The position numbers and the translations under genes were made by a program. A stretch of 64,000 nucleotides of DNA from Burkholderiales bacterium (GTDB lineage: Bacteria; Pseudomonadota; Gammaproteobacteria; Burkholderiales; Burkholderiaceae_C): NCBI GenBank assembly GCA_028868825.1, contig JAGWTU010000022.1:20142-84141 (forward strand), in the 5' to 3' direction. Shown piece after piece: positions 8,420 to 17,694 of the stretch (the first letter of the stretch is position 1; each line of letters begins with the position of its first letter). The notes below the pieces were generated by a model that saw only the letters and a program-made list of their open reading frames with translations, was not told the DNA's origin and did no database searches.

Positions 8420-10258
8420 TTGCGCCCGACCGACATCTCTGATCCGACCTATTTCCACAAGGTCGTCGATTGCCAATGGGCGTGTCCCGCCCACACCCCC
8501 GTTCCCGAGTACATCCGCCTCATCGCCCAGGGCCGGTACGACGAGGCGTACATGGTCAACTGGGTCAGCAACGTCTTCCCCGGCGTGCTCGGGCGCACCT
8601 GCGACCGGCCCTGCGAACCGGCATGCCGGCGCGGCCGCGTCGAGGAGAAGAACGCGGCCAAGCCCGAACCGGTGGCCATCTGCCGCCTGAAGCGCGTGGC
8701 CGCCGATCACAAGGGCGACGAGGTGCGGGCGATGATTCCGCGCCCGGCGGCCAGGAACGGCAAGAAGGTGGCCTGCGTCGGCGCCGGGCCGGCCAGCCTG
8801 ACGGTGGCCCGCGACCTCGCGAGCCAGGGCTACGCGGTGACGGTGTTCGACGGCGAGAAGAAGGCCGGCGGCTTCATCCGCACGCAGATCCCGCGCTTCC
8901 GCCTGCCCGAATCGGTGATCGACGAGGAATGCGGCTACATCCTCGGCCTCGGCGTCGAGTTCCGCGCCGGCGAGCGCGTCGATTCGATGAAGGCGCTGCT
9001 GGGCCAGGGCTACGACGCCGTCTTCGTCGGCTGCGGCGCGCCGCGCGGGCGCGACCTCGACGTCGACGGGCGCCAGGAGGCCGCGGCCGACATCCACATC
9101 GGCATCGACTGGCTGGCCTCGGTCTCGTTCGGCCATGTGACGAGCGTCAAGCGCCGCGTCATTGTGCTGGGCGGCGGCAACACCGCGATGGACTGCTGCC
9201 GCTCGGCGCGGCGCCTGGGCGCCGACGACGTCAAGGTCGTCGTGCGTTCGGGCTTCGACGAGATGAAGGCCTCGCCCTGGGAGAAGGAGGACGCGCAGCA
9301 CGAAGGCATCCCGATCCTCAACTTCCACGTCCCCAAGGCCTTCCTGCACGAGGGCGGCAAGCTCACCGGCATGCGCTTCGAGATCGTGCGCGCCGAGTAC
9401 GACGCGCGCGGCCGGCGCAAGCTCGTGCCCAGCGGCCAGCCCGATGTCGAACTCGCCTGCGACGAGGTGCTGGTGGCCGTCGGCCAGGAGAACGCCTTCC
9501 CCTGGATCGAGCGCGACTGCGGGCTCGAGTTCGACGAATGGGGCCTGCCCAAGCTCGACGCCCAGACCTTCCGCTCGACCCTGCCCCAGGTCTACTTCGG
9601 CGGCGACGCGGCCTTCGGGCCCAAGAACATCATCACCGCCGTCGCGCACGGCCACGAGGCCGCGGTCTCGATCGACCGCTACCTGCACGGCGAGGACGTG
9701 GCGCGGCGGCCGCAGCCGCATGTCAGCCAGGTCTCGCAGAAGATGGGCATCCACGAGTGGAGCTACCACAACGCGCCGAGCAACGACCTGCGCAACAAGG
9801 TGCCCTGGGCCGCGGCGGCGAAGGCCCTGGCCAGCATCAAGGTCGAGGTCGAACTCGGTTTCGACGTGGCCACCGCGATCAAGGAGGCCGAGCGCTGCCT
9901 GAACTGCGATGTCCAGACCGTGTTCACCGACAAGGCCTGCATCGAATGCGATGCCTGCGTCGACATCTGCCCGATGGACTGCATCAGCTTCACGGCGCCG
10001 GCCGCCGAGGCCGAGCTGCGCGGGCAGCTCAAGGCGCCGGCGCTGAACGCGACGCAGGCGCTCTACGTCAGCGGCGCGCTGAAGACGACGCGCGTGATGG
10101 TCAAGGACGAGGACGTCTGCCTGCACTGCGGCCTGTGCGCCGAGCGCTGCCCGACCGGCGCCTGGGACATGCAGAAATTCCTGCTCATGACGACCAAGGC
10201 GGGCCCGATGTGCCGTGACCGCGAGTCCTCGTCCAAATTTGTCGGAGCCTCCTCATGA
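8420..10258 (+). CDS. FAD/NAD(P)-dependent GltD-like oxidoreductase with C-terminal 2x[4Fe-4S] (KorC-like)
   Basis: 612-residue flavoprotein. The N-terminal GltD-like iron-sulfur region has cysteines at 18, 22, 61, 65 and 69. An FAD-binding GAGPAS motif lies at 121-126, and an NADPH-binding GGGNTAMD motif near 252-259. The C-terminal ferredoxin domain carries two CxxCxxCxxxCP motifs (about 507-518 and 568-579). This matches the FAD/iron-sulfur KorC subunit described for 2-oxoglutarate:NADP+ oxidoreductase in Thauera/Azoarcus, which passes electrons from the oxidoreductase to NADP+. The start is TTG with an AGGAG site 9 bases upstream. It overlaps the alpha subunit gene by 4 bases (ATGA), so subunits are probably made together. 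The electron acceptor (NADP+ or NAD+) is inferred. Confidence 0.9.
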   Translation: MRPTDISDPTYFHKVVDCQWACPAHTPVPEYIRLIAQGRYDEAYMVNWVSNVFPGVLGRTCDRPCEPACRRGRVEEKNAAKPEPVAICRLKRVAADHKGDEVRAMIPRPAARNGKKVACVGAGPASLTVARDLASQGYAVTVFDGEKKAGGFIRTQIPRFRLPESVIDEECGYILGLGVEFRAGERVDSMKALLGQGYDAVFVGCGAPRGRDLDVDGRQEAAADIHIGIDWLASVSFGHVTSVKRRVIVLGGGNTAMDCCRSARRLGADDVKVVVRSGFDEMKASPWEKEDAQHEGIPILNFHVPKAFLHEGGKLTGMRFEIVRAEYDARGRRKLVPSGQPDVELACDEVLVAVGQENAFPWIERDCGLEFDEWGLPKLDAQTFRSTLPQVYFGGDAAFGPKNIITAVAHGHEAAVSIDRYLHGEDVARRPQPHVSQVSQKMGIHEWSYHNAPSNDLRNKVPWAAAAKALASIKVEVELGFDVATAIKEAERCLNCDVQTVFTDKACIECDACVDICPMDCISFTAPAAEAELRGQLKAPALNATQALYVSGALKTTRVMVKDEDVCLHCGLCAERCPTGAWDMQKFLLMTTKAGPMCRDRESSSKFVGASS

Positions 10259-12096
10259 AGCGCATCGAAGCGGTCAACGACTTCGTCGTCAAGTTCGCCA
10301 ACATCAACGGCTCGGGCTCGGCATCGGCCAACGAGCTGTTCGCCAAGGCGATCATGCGCATGGGCGTGACGGTGAGCCCGCGCAACATCTTCCCCAGCAA
10401 CATCCAGGGCCTGCCGACCTGGTACGAGGTGCGCGTGAGCGGCGCCGGCTGGCTCGGCCGCCGCGGCGGCATCGACATGATGGTGGCGATGAACCCGCAG
10501 ACCTGGGACCAGGACGTGGCCGAGATCGAGCCTGGCGGCTACCTCTTCTACGACAGCACGCGGCCGCTGCCGGCCAGCGCCTTCCGCGACGACATCACCG
10601 TCATCGGCATGCCGGTGACGGCGATCTGCAACGCCACCTACGAGGACCCGCGCCAGCGCACGCTGTTCAAGAACATCATGGTGCTGGGCGCGCTGGCGAC
10701 GCTGATGGAGGTCGACACGCGCGTCATCGAGGAGCTGTTCACCGAACAGTACCGCGGCAAGGAGCGCCTGCTGGAATCGAACATCCGCGCGCTGCAGTCG
10801 GGGCGCGGCTTCGCGCGCGATCACCTCAAGCCGCCGATCGGCCTGCGCGTCAAGCGCGCCGACACGGTGGGCAACAAGATCTTCGTCGACGGCAACGCCG
10901 CCGCCGCCCTGGGCTGCGTCTACGGCGGCGCCACCGTCTGCGCCTGGTACCCGATCACGCCCTCGTCGTCGGTGGCGGAGATGTTCCAGAAGTACTGCCA
11001 GAAGTTCCGCCACGACCCCGAGACCGGCGAAGCCAAGTACGCCATCGTCCAGGCCGAGGACGAGATCGCGTCGATCGGCATGATCACCGGCGCCGGCTGG
11101 AACGGCGCGCGCGCCTTCACCGCGACCTCGGGCCCCGGGGTCTCGCTGATGACCGAGTTCCTGGGCCTGGCCTATTTCGCCGAGATCCCGATCACCATCA
11201 TCAACGTCCAGCGTGGCGGCCCCTCCACCGGCATGCCCACGCGCACGCAGCAGGCCGACCTCATCAGCAGCGCCTACGCCTCGCACGGCGACACCAAGCA
11301 TGTGATGCTGCTGCCGCAGGACCCGACCGAATGCTTCGAGTTCGCGGCCGCCGCGCTCGACCTCGCCGACCGGCTGCAGACGCCGGTGTTCGTGATGACC
11401 GACCTCGACATCGGCATGAACCAGCGCCTGTGCGAACCGTTCCACTGGGACGACGCGCGCCAGTACGACCGCGGCAAGGTGATGACGGCGGCGGAGCTGG
11501 AGGCGGGCCGGGACTTCGGCCGCTACAAGGACGTCGACGGCGACGGCATCCCCTGGCGCACGCTGCCCGGCACGCACCCGAGCAAGGGCGCCTACTTCAC
11601 GCGCGGCACGACGCGCGACGAATACGCCCGCTACTCGGAGGCCGGGCCCGACTACCTGCGCAACGTCACGCGGTTGCAGAAGAAGTTCGCCACCGCCGCC
11701 GACCTCGCGCCGCAACCGGTGCTGCGCCCGGCGGCGAAGAAGACGCGCCTGGGCGTGATCTATTTCGGCTCGACGACGCCGGCGATGGACGAGGCGCTGG
11801 TGTCGCTGGCCGGCGTGCACATCCACCTCGACGCGCTGCGCCTGCGCGCGTTCCCGTTCCCGCAGGCCGTGCACGACTTCATCGCCGGGCACGACCATGT
11901 CTTCGTCGTCGAGCAGAACCGCGACGCCCAGATGCGCACGCTGCTGATCAACGAGCTCGAGATCGACCCGGCCTGGCTGATCAAGGTGCTGCATTGCGAC
12001 GGCACGCCGATCACCGCCCGCTTCATCACCCAAGCCATCACCGACGCCGTCCACGCGCTGGCCGTCGCACCGCGCCGCGAACGGAGCCTGTCATGA
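10255..12096 (+). CDS. korA: 2-oxoacid:ferredoxin oxidoreductase, alpha (fused gamma-alpha) subunit
   Basis: 613 residues: an N-terminal gamma-type domain (about 1-190) fused to the alpha-type pyrimidine-binding domain (from about 210). The YPITPSSS motif near 227-234 and the QAEDE and GPGVSLM motifs are typical of the TPP-dependent 2-oxoglutarate/indolepyruvate/isovalerate ferredoxin oxidoreductase family. It forms the enzyme with the following beta subunit and oxidatively decarboxylates a 2-oxoacid to its acyl-CoA, with reduction of ferredoxin or of the adjacent flavoprotein. Four-base overlaps on both sides indicate translational coupling. The substrate cannot be read from sequence; 2-oxoglutarate is the best guess from the KorCAB arrangement. 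Confidence 0.92.
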   Translation: MKRIEAVNDFVVKFANINGSGSASANELFAKAIMRMGVTVSPRNIFPSNIQGLPTWYEVRVSGAGWLGRRGGIDMMVAMNPQTWDQDVAEIEPGGYLFYDSTRPLPASAFRDDITVIGMPVTAICNATYEDPRQRTLFKNIMVLGALATLMEVDTRVIEELFTEQYRGKERLLESNIRALQSGRGFARDHLKPPIGLRVKRADTVGNKIFVDGNAAAALGCVYGGATVCAWYPITPSSSVAEMFQKYCQKFRHDPETGEAKYAIVQAEDEIASIGMITGAGWNGARAFTATSGPGVSLMTEFLGLAYFAEIPITIINVQRGGPSTGMPTRTQQADLISSAYASHGDTKHVMLLPQDPTECFEFAAAALDLADRLQTPVFVMTDLDIGMNQRLCEPFHWDDARQYDRGKVMTAAELEAGRDFGRYKDVDGDGIPWRTLPGTHPSKGAYFTRGTTRDEYARYSEAGPDYLRNVTRLQKKFATAADLAPQPVLRPAAKKTRLGVIYFGSTTPAMDEALVSLAGVHIHLDALRLRAFPFPQAVHDFIAGHDHVFVVEQNRDAQMRTLLINELEIDPAWLIKVLHCDGTPITARFITQAITDAVHALAVAPRRERSLS

Positions 12097-13148
12097 CCTA
12101 CATCGCCAAGCCCAAGCTGCACCACCCCTCGCTGGTGCCCAACAAGGTCGGCTACACGCGGCGCGACTACGAGGGCCGGATCTCGACGCTGTGCGCCGGC
12201 TGCGGCCACGATTCGATCTCGGCGGCGCTGATCCAGGCCTGCTACGCGCTCGACATCCAGCCGCACCGCGTCGCCAAGCTCTCGGGCATCGGCTGCAGCA
12301 GCAAGACGCCCGACTACTTCCTCGGTGCCAGCCATGGCTTCAACACCGTGCACGGCCGCATGCCCAGCGTGCTGACGGGCGCCAACATGGCCAACCGCGA
12401 GCTGCTGTACCTGGGCATCAGCGGCGACGGCGATTCGGCCTCGATCGGCCTGGGCCAGTTCGCGCACGCGATGCGCCGCGGCGTGCGCATGGTCTACATC
12501 GTCGAGAACAACGGCGTCTACGGCCTCACCAAGGGCCAGTTCTCGGCCACCGCCGACAAGGGCAGCAAGAGCAAGAAGGGCGCCGTCAACAACGACAACC
12601 CGGTCGACCTCGTCGCGCTCGCGCTGCAGCTCGGCGCGACCTATGTCGGCCGCGGCTTCTCGGGCGACAAGACCCAGCTCGTGCCGCTGATCGAGGGTGC
12701 GATCCGCCATGGCGGCGCCGCCTTCATCGACGTCATCAGCCCCTGCGTCGCGTTCAACAACCACGCCGGCAGCACGCGCAGCTACGACCAGGTGCGCGAG
12801 CACAACGAGGCCGTCAACCGCATCGACTTCATCGACCTCGCACCCGCCGTCGTCGCCGAGCCCGCAGCGGGCCAGGTGCTCGAGCTGGCGCAGCACGACG
12901 GCTCGATCATGCGGCTGCGCAAGCTGCACGCCGACTTCGATCCGACCGACCGCCGCGCGGCGATGGCGCGCATGCAGGCCCTGCAGGCCGAGGGCGAGAT
13001 CCCGACCGGCCTGATCTACGTCGACCCGCAGGCCACCGACCTGCACCACGCGATGAACACGATCCCGCGCGCACTCAATGCGCTGGGCGTGTCCGATCTC
13101 TGCCCCGGCGCCGCGGCGCTGGACAAGCTCAACGCGTCGCTTCGGTAG
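12093..13148 (+). CDS. korB: 2-oxoacid:ferredoxin oxidoreductase, beta (TPP-binding) subunit
   Basis: 351 residues. The TPP/Mg motif starts at GDGD (about 110) and continues to the ENNGVYG segment. Proximal [4Fe-4S] cysteines are visible in CAGCG (about 34-37), GIGCSS (about 68) and the SPCVAFNNH segment near 218. The family normally has about 280-350 residues. The start ATG overlaps the alpha subunit stop (ATGA). With the preceding alpha subunit and KorC-like flavoprotein it completes a three-gene oxidoreductase. A strong hairpin follows the stop. Confidence 0.92.
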   Translation: MTYIAKPKLHHPSLVPNKVGYTRRDYEGRISTLCAGCGHDSISAALIQACYALDIQPHRVAKLSGIGCSSKTPDYFLGASHGFNTVHGRMPSVLTGANMANRELLYLGISGDGDSASIGLGQFAHAMRRGVRMVYIVENNGVYGLTKGQFSATADKGSKSKKGAVNNDNPVDLVALALQLGATYVGRGFSGDKTQLVPLIEGAIRHGGAAFIDVISPCVAFNNHAGSTRSYDQVREHNEAVNRIDFIDLAPAVVAEPAAGQVLELAQHDGSIMRLRKLHADFDPTDRRAAMARMQALQAEGEIPTGLIYVDPQATDLHHAMNTIPRALNALGVSDLCPGAAALDKLNASLR

Positions 13149-13159
13149 AACGGGCTCCC

Positions 13160-13196
13160 CAGCGCGCGCCCGCAGCCCTGCGCTGCGGGCGCGCTG
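13160..13196 (+). terminator. Hairpin after the first oxidoreductase module
   Basis: A 14-base stem (CAGCGCGC...CCGCAG with CTGCGGGCGCGCTG), with a 2-base bulge in the left arm, starts 11 bases after the beta subunit stop. It is followed by CGTTTG. The T run is weak, but the stem is very stable. It separates the two halves of the cluster and suggests separate or attenuated transcription of the second half. Confidence 0.55.
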
Positions 13197-13390
13197 CGTT
13201 TGGGGCGCCGATGGGCGCCGCGCTCGCCTTTCGAATTGCTTTGATCCACCGCAACGGCCGCCGGCCGCGCGCCGCTACGCTCGGCGCGTTCAGGAATGTG
13301 CATCACGCGGCCTTCGGCCGGACTGTGACTACACCGGCGCGGAACCGGCGGCCACGATCGCGACCAGCCCGCAACAGCCTTGGGGTTGCC

Positions 13391-14257
13391 ATGTCCGATT
13401 TCGAGATCGTCGCCCGTGCCGATTTCTCCGACGTCACCTACCTGCTCGAGGTCAGCCATCCGCAGATGGCGCGCGCCGCCCAGCCGGGCCAGTTCGTGAT
13501 CGTGATGGAACATGCGCAGGGCGAGCGCATCCCGCTGACCATCGCCGACTTCGACCGCGGCAAGGGCACGATCACGCTCGTCATCCAGGCCGTGGGCAAG
13601 ACGACGCGCGAGATGCAGCAGAACTGCCGTGTCGGCACGCATCTGCACGCGCTCGTCGGGCCGATGGGCATCCCCAGCCACATCGGCCAGGCGAAGAAGG
13701 TGATCTGCGTCGGCGGCGGCCTCGGCGTGGCGCCGATCTACCCGCAAGCGCGCGCCTACAAGGAAAGCGGCGCCTACGTCATCGGCGTCGTCGGCTTCCG
13801 CAACCGCGCGCTGATGTTCTGGGAGGACAAGTTCCGCGCCTGCTGCGATGAACTGATCGTCTGCACCGACGACGGATCGGCCGGCATCAAGGGCCTCGTC
13901 ACCGAAGGCATCCAGCAAGCCGTCGCGGCCCATGCCGACATCGACGAGGTCGTCGCGATCGGCCCGCCGATCATGATGAAGGGCTGCGCCGACACGACGC
14001 GGCCGCTCGGCATCAAGACGATGGTGAGCCTGAACCCGGTGATGGTCGACGGCACCGGCATGTGCGGCGGCTGCCGCGTGAAGATCGGCGACCGCGTCAA
14101 GTTCGCCTGCGTCGACGGCCCCGACTTCGACGGCCACCAGGTCGATTTCGACGACCTGATGGCGCGCCTGGGCCGCTACCGGCCGACCGAGAAGGTCGCG
14201 CTTCAGGCCTGGCAGGACAGCTGCCGGCTGCGCGGCGGCGCCGGCCACGACCACTGA
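13391..14257 (+). CDS. Sulfide/dihydroorotate dehydrogenase-like FAD and [2Fe-2S] subunit (NfnA/SudB-like)
   Basis: 288 residues with a ferredoxin-reductase fold: an FAD-binding beta-barrel (about 1-95), an NAD-binding domain with GGGLGVAPIY (about 112-121), and a C-terminal [2Fe-2S] motif. The cluster motif has an aspartate followed by three cysteines (DGTGMCGGC near 219-227, then FAC near 239), as in NfnA/SudB. In Thermotoga-type NfnAB this subunit pairs with a GltD-like subunit to bifurcate electrons between NADH, ferredoxin and NADP+. The next gene is exactly such a partner, 17 bases downstream. Whether the pair bifurcates or is a simple ferredoxin:NADP+ reductase cannot be told from sequence. 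Confidence 0.88.
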   Translation: MSDFEIVARADFSDVTYLLEVSHPQMARAAQPGQFVIVMEHAQGERIPLTIADFDRGKGTITLVIQAVGKTTREMQQNCRVGTHLHALVGPMGIPSHIGQAKKVICVGGGLGVAPIYPQARAYKESGAYVIGVVGFRNRALMFWEDKFRACCDELIVCTDDGSAGIKGLVTEGIQQAVAAHADIDEVVAIGPPIMMKGCADTTRPLGIKTMVSLNPVMVDGTGMCGGCRVKIGDRVKFACVDGPDFDGHQVDFDDLMARLGRYRPTEKVALQAWQDSCRLRGGAGHDH

Positions 14258-14274
14258 ACCCGGCGGAGGCGACG

Positions 14275-15777
14275 ATGGCGAAGAAGAAGACGATACGCAG
14301 CATCCCGCAGGCGCGCACGCCGATGCCCGAGCAGGCGCCCGAGGTGCGGGTGCGCAACTTCGACGAGGTGGCCTGCGGCTACCGCGCCGAGGACGCGGCG
14401 GTCGAGGCCGAGCGCTGCCTGGACTGTGCCGACCAGCCCTGCGTGCGCGGCTGCCCGGTCGGCATCGACATCCCCGGCTTCATCCGCAAGATCGCGGCGA
14501 AGAACCTGCACGGCGCCTACGACGTCATCACCGACACCAACCTGCTGCCCAGCGTCTGCGGCCGCGTCTGCCCGCAGGAGAGCCAGTGCGAGGGCCTGTG
14601 CACGGTCGGCGAGACGCTGGAGCCGGTGGCCATCGGCCGGCTCGAGCGTTACGTCGGCGACATGGCGATCGCCCAGGGCTGGGCCAACGTGCCCTATATC
14701 GAGCCGCAGCGCCACAAGATCGCGATCGTCGGTTCGGGGCCGGCCGGCATGGCCTGCGCCGCCGACATGGCCAAGGCCGGCTGCGCGGTGACGGTCTACG
14801 AGGCCTTCCACGAACCCGGCGGCGTGCTCAAGTACGGCATCCCCGATTTCCGGCTGCCGAACACCGTCGTCGATGTCGAGATCGACAAGCTGCGCCAGCT
14901 CGGCATCGCCTTCGAATGCAACACGCTCGTCGGCCGCCTGTTCACGCTCGAACAGATGCTCACGAAGATGGGCTACGACGCGGTCTTCGTCGGCACCGGC
15001 GCGGGCTACCCCAGCTTCATGGGCATCGCCGGCGAATCGCTCGGCGGCGTGCTCTCGGCCAACGAGTTGCTGACGCGCTGCAACCTGATGAAGGCGCGCG
15101 ACTTCCCGGCCTTCGACACGCCACTGCAGCCGGGCAAGCGCGTGGCCGTGATCGGCGCCGGCAACACCGCGATGGACGCCATGCGCGTCTCGCTGCGGCT
15201 GGGCGCCGAGAAGGTCTATTGCATCTACCGCCGCACCGCCCACGAGGCCCCGGCGCGCGCCGAGGAGATCCACCACGCGCAGCAGGAGGGCGTCGAATTC
15301 CACTGGCTGACGAGCCCGCTGGAATTGCGCGGCGACGCCGCCAACAACGTCTGCGCGATGCGCTGCGAGAAGATGGAGCTGGGCGAGCCCGACGCCTCGG
15401 GGCGGCGCCGCCCGGTGCCGGTGGCCGACAGCGCCTTCGAGATCGAGACCGACATGGTCGTGTTCGCGATCGGCACGAATGCCAACCCGATCATCGGCCA
15501 GACCTCGGGCCTGGCGCTCGACAAGCGCGGCTACATCGCCACCGACGAGAACGGCGCGACCTCGATCGCCGGCGTCTACGCCGGCGGCGACATCGTCACC
15601 GGCGCCGCCACCGTGATCAAGGCCATGGGCGCCGGCCGCAAGGCGGCACGCGCGATGAAGGCCTATCTCGCGTTGCGCGACACCGAGCGCGTCTACCGCC
15701 AACCCGACCCCGCCATCGAGCGCCCCTTCGGCATCGCCCCCGACGAAGCCGGTTACGCCCGCATCCACCTCGCCTGA
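14275..15777 (+). CDS. NADPH-dependent GltD-like oxidoreductase (NfnB/SudA/GltA-like)
   Basis: 500 residues. N-terminal [4Fe-4S] cysteines form two groups (CLDCADQPCVRGCP at about 46-60 and CGRVCPQESQCEGLC at about 97-112). Then come the FAD-binding GSGPAGMACA motif near 155 and the NADPH-binding GAGNTAMD motif near 297. This is the large subunit of Nfn-type NADH-dependent ferredoxin:NADP+ oxidoreductase or of sulfide dehydrogenase, and a homologue of glutamate synthase small subunit. No GltB is present, so a glutamate synthase role is unlikely. The start at 14275 follows GGAGG. An upstream in-frame extension would overlap the previous gene and is rejected. Confidence 0.9.
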   Translation: MAKKKTIRSIPQARTPMPEQAPEVRVRNFDEVACGYRAEDAAVEAERCLDCADQPCVRGCPVGIDIPGFIRKIAAKNLHGAYDVITDTNLLPSVCGRVCPQESQCEGLCTVGETLEPVAIGRLERYVGDMAIAQGWANVPYIEPQRHKIAIVGSGPAGMACAADMAKAGCAVTVYEAFHEPGGVLKYGIPDFRLPNTVVDVEIDKLRQLGIAFECNTLVGRLFTLEQMLTKMGYDAVFVGTGAGYPSFMGIAGESLGGVLSANELLTRCNLMKARDFPAFDTPLQPGKRVAVIGAGNTAMDAMRVSLRLGAEKVYCIYRRTAHEAPARAEEIHHAQQEGVEFHWLTSPLELRGDAANNVCAMRCEKMELGEPDASGRRRPVPVADSAFEIETDMVVFAIGTNANPIIGQTSGLALDKRGYIATDENGATSIAGVYAGGDIVTGAATVIKAMGAGRKAARAMKAYLALRDTERVYRQPDPAIERPFGIAPDEAGYARIHLA

Positions 15778-15792
15778 AGCGGAAAGCAGCCC

Positions 15793-17694
15793 ATGAACGA
15801 GACCCTGGCCCCCGAACGCGCGACGCGGCCCGCACCGCCGGCGGCGCGCACGATCACCGAGCACATCGTCGAGGTCATCAGCGACTCGGGCGAAGGCGCG
15901 CAGCGCTGCGGCCAGTCGCTGGCGGCGATCGCCGCGCGCATGGGCAACGGCATCTGGACGACCGAGATCATCCCGGCCGAGATCCAGCCGCCGGCGCGCA
16001 GCGTCGCCGGCGCCAGCGGCATCCGCATCCGCATCGGCAGCGAACGCGTGAGCAACGGCGGCGACCAGACCCAGCTCGTCGTCGCCTTCAACGAGCAGGT
16101 GCTGATCGGCCGCGTCCAGGCCGGCGAGCTCGAGCCGGGCGCGACGATCCTGCTCGAGAGCATGTGGCGCGAGCACCGCGACCCGGCCGTCGTGCGCTCC
16201 TACCTCGAGACCGTGGAGGCGCTGCGCAAGGACGGCTACGTCGTCCACGAGGTGCCGCTCGAGCAGCGCTGCAAGGAGCTCGTGAGCGACCCGCGCAAGG
16301 GCAAGAACATGTTCGTGCTGGGCCTGCTGTGCAACCTCTACGGCCTCGACCCGCAGCTGGCACGCGAGCAGATCGCACGCATCTTCGGCAAGAAGGACGA
16401 GAAGGTCATCCAGAGCAATGTCGCGCTCTACGAGGCCGGCGCGGCCTGGGGCGAGGCGCATCTGGACTTCAAGTACCGCATCCCGGCGCAGAAGTCCAAG
16501 GTGCCGCAGATCGTGATCAACGGCAACACGGCGATCGCGCTCGGCGTGATGGCCTCGGGCATGGACATCTGCGCGATGTACCCGATCACGCCGGCGACCT
16601 CGGCCTCGCACTACCTGAGCGAGGTGTTCGAGAAGGTCGGCGGCCTCGTGCACCAGGCCGAGGACGAGATCGCCGCCTGCGCCTTCGCCGTCGGCGCCAG
16701 CTACGCCGGCAAATGCGCGGTGACGATCACCTCGGGGCCGGGCTATTCGCTCAAGCAGGAGGTGCTGGGCCTGGCGGTGATGGCCGAGATCCCGCTCGTC
16801 GTCGTCAACGTCCAGCGCGGCGGCCCCAGCACCGGCCAGCCGACCAAGGTCGAGCAGGGCGACCTGCCCGCCGCCGTCTTCGGCAGCCACGGCGACGCGC
16901 CCAAGGTCGTCATCGCGCCTTGCTGCATCGAGGACTGCTTCTACTCGGTGATCACGGCGCGCAAGATCGCCGAGACCTTCGGCATGGTCGTCGTCGTGCT
17001 TTCCGACGCCAGCCTGTCGACCGCGCAGCAGCCCTTCCCGCGCCCCGAGTTCAGCGAGGACTGGCTGGCGCCGCCGGTCGACCAGACCCCCGTGCCGCCC
17101 GGCGCGAAGCCCTACGACTGGGATCCGGTGACCGGCCTCTCGCGCCGCTTCCAGCCCGGCCGCCCCGGCGGCATGCACACGCTCACCGGCCTCGCGCACG
17201 ACCGCGCCAGCAAGGTCGCCTACGACCCGAAGATCAACGAGGAGGGGCTGCGCGCGCGCAGCCTCAAGCTCGCGGCGCTGCAGAAGACGCTGAAGGCGCC
17301 GACGGTGTTCGGCGGCAACGACGGCGACATGCTGCTCGTCGGCTGGGGCAGCACGATGGGCGCGATCGAGGAGGCGGTGACGCGGCTGCGCGCCGAAGGG
17401 CTGGCGGTGTCGTCGATGCACCTGCGCTTCATCCAGCCCATGCCCTCGGGCATCGGGCCCATCCTCAAGCGCTTCCGCCATGTGATGACGATCGAGGGCA
17501 ACTGGTCGGACAAGGTCGAGGACGAACTGATCGACGCCGACAACCGGCGCTATTCGGCGCTGGCGATGATGCTGCGCTCGCGCTTCCTCGTCGACATCGA
17601 CTGCTGGAGCGAGGCGCGCGGCCAGCCAATCAAGCCCGGCGACATCTGCCGCGTCGTCCGCAACGCCTTGACCCGGAAAGGCCAGTCATCGTGA
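15793..17694 (+). CDS. 2-oxoacid:acceptor oxidoreductase, alpha (fused gamma-alpha) subunit, second copy
   Basis: 633 residues. A gamma-type domain (about 20-215) is fused to an alpha-type domain from about 235 (YPITPATSAS near 262, QAEDEIAA, GPGYSLKQE, RGGPSTGQPTKVEQ). It is clearly a divergent paralogue of the alpha subunit at 10255, so the cluster carries two distinct 2-oxoacid oxidoreductases. It starts 15 bases after the Nfn-like subunit with a GGAAAG site, and overlaps the beta subunit gene by 4 bases (GTGA). The distinct sequence suggests a different 2-oxoacid (for example pyruvate, a branched-chain or an aryl 2-oxoacid) or a different electron partner. This is inference. Confidence 0.9.
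   Translation: MNETLAPERATRPAPPAARTITEHIVEVISDSGEGAQRCGQSLAAIAARMGNGIWTTEIIPAEIQPPARSVAGASGIRIRIGSERVSNGGDQTQLVVAFNEQVLIGRVQAGELEPGATILLESMWREHRDPAVVRSYLETVEALRKDGYVVHEVPLEQRCKELVSDPRKGKNMFVLGLLCNLYGLDPQLAREQIARIFGKKDEKVIQSNVALYEAGAAWGEAHLDFKYRIPAQKSKVPQIVINGNTAIALGVMASGMDICAMYPITPATSASHYLSEVFEKVGGLVHQAEDEIAACAFAVGASYAGKCAVTITSGPGYSLKQEVLGLAVMAEIPLVVVNVQRGGPSTGQPTKVEQGDLPAAVFGSHGDAPKVVIAPCCIEDCFYSVITARKIAETFGMVVVVLSDASLSTAQQPFPRPEFSEDWLAPPVDQTPVPPGAKPYDWDPVTGLSRRFQPGRPGGMHTLTGLAHDRASKVAYDPKINEEGLRARSLKLAALQKTLKAPTVFGGNDGDMLLVGWGSTMGAIEEAVTRLRAEGLAVSSMHLRFIQPMPSGIGPILKRFRHVMTIEGNWSDKVEDELIDADNRRYSALAMMLRSRFLVDIDCWSEARGQPIKPGDICRVVRNALTRKGQSS

Noticed and set aside
14275..15777. Glutamate synthase small subunit
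   Set aside because: No large subunit is nearby, and the preceding gene is an Nfn/Sud-type FAD and [2Fe-2S] subunit.
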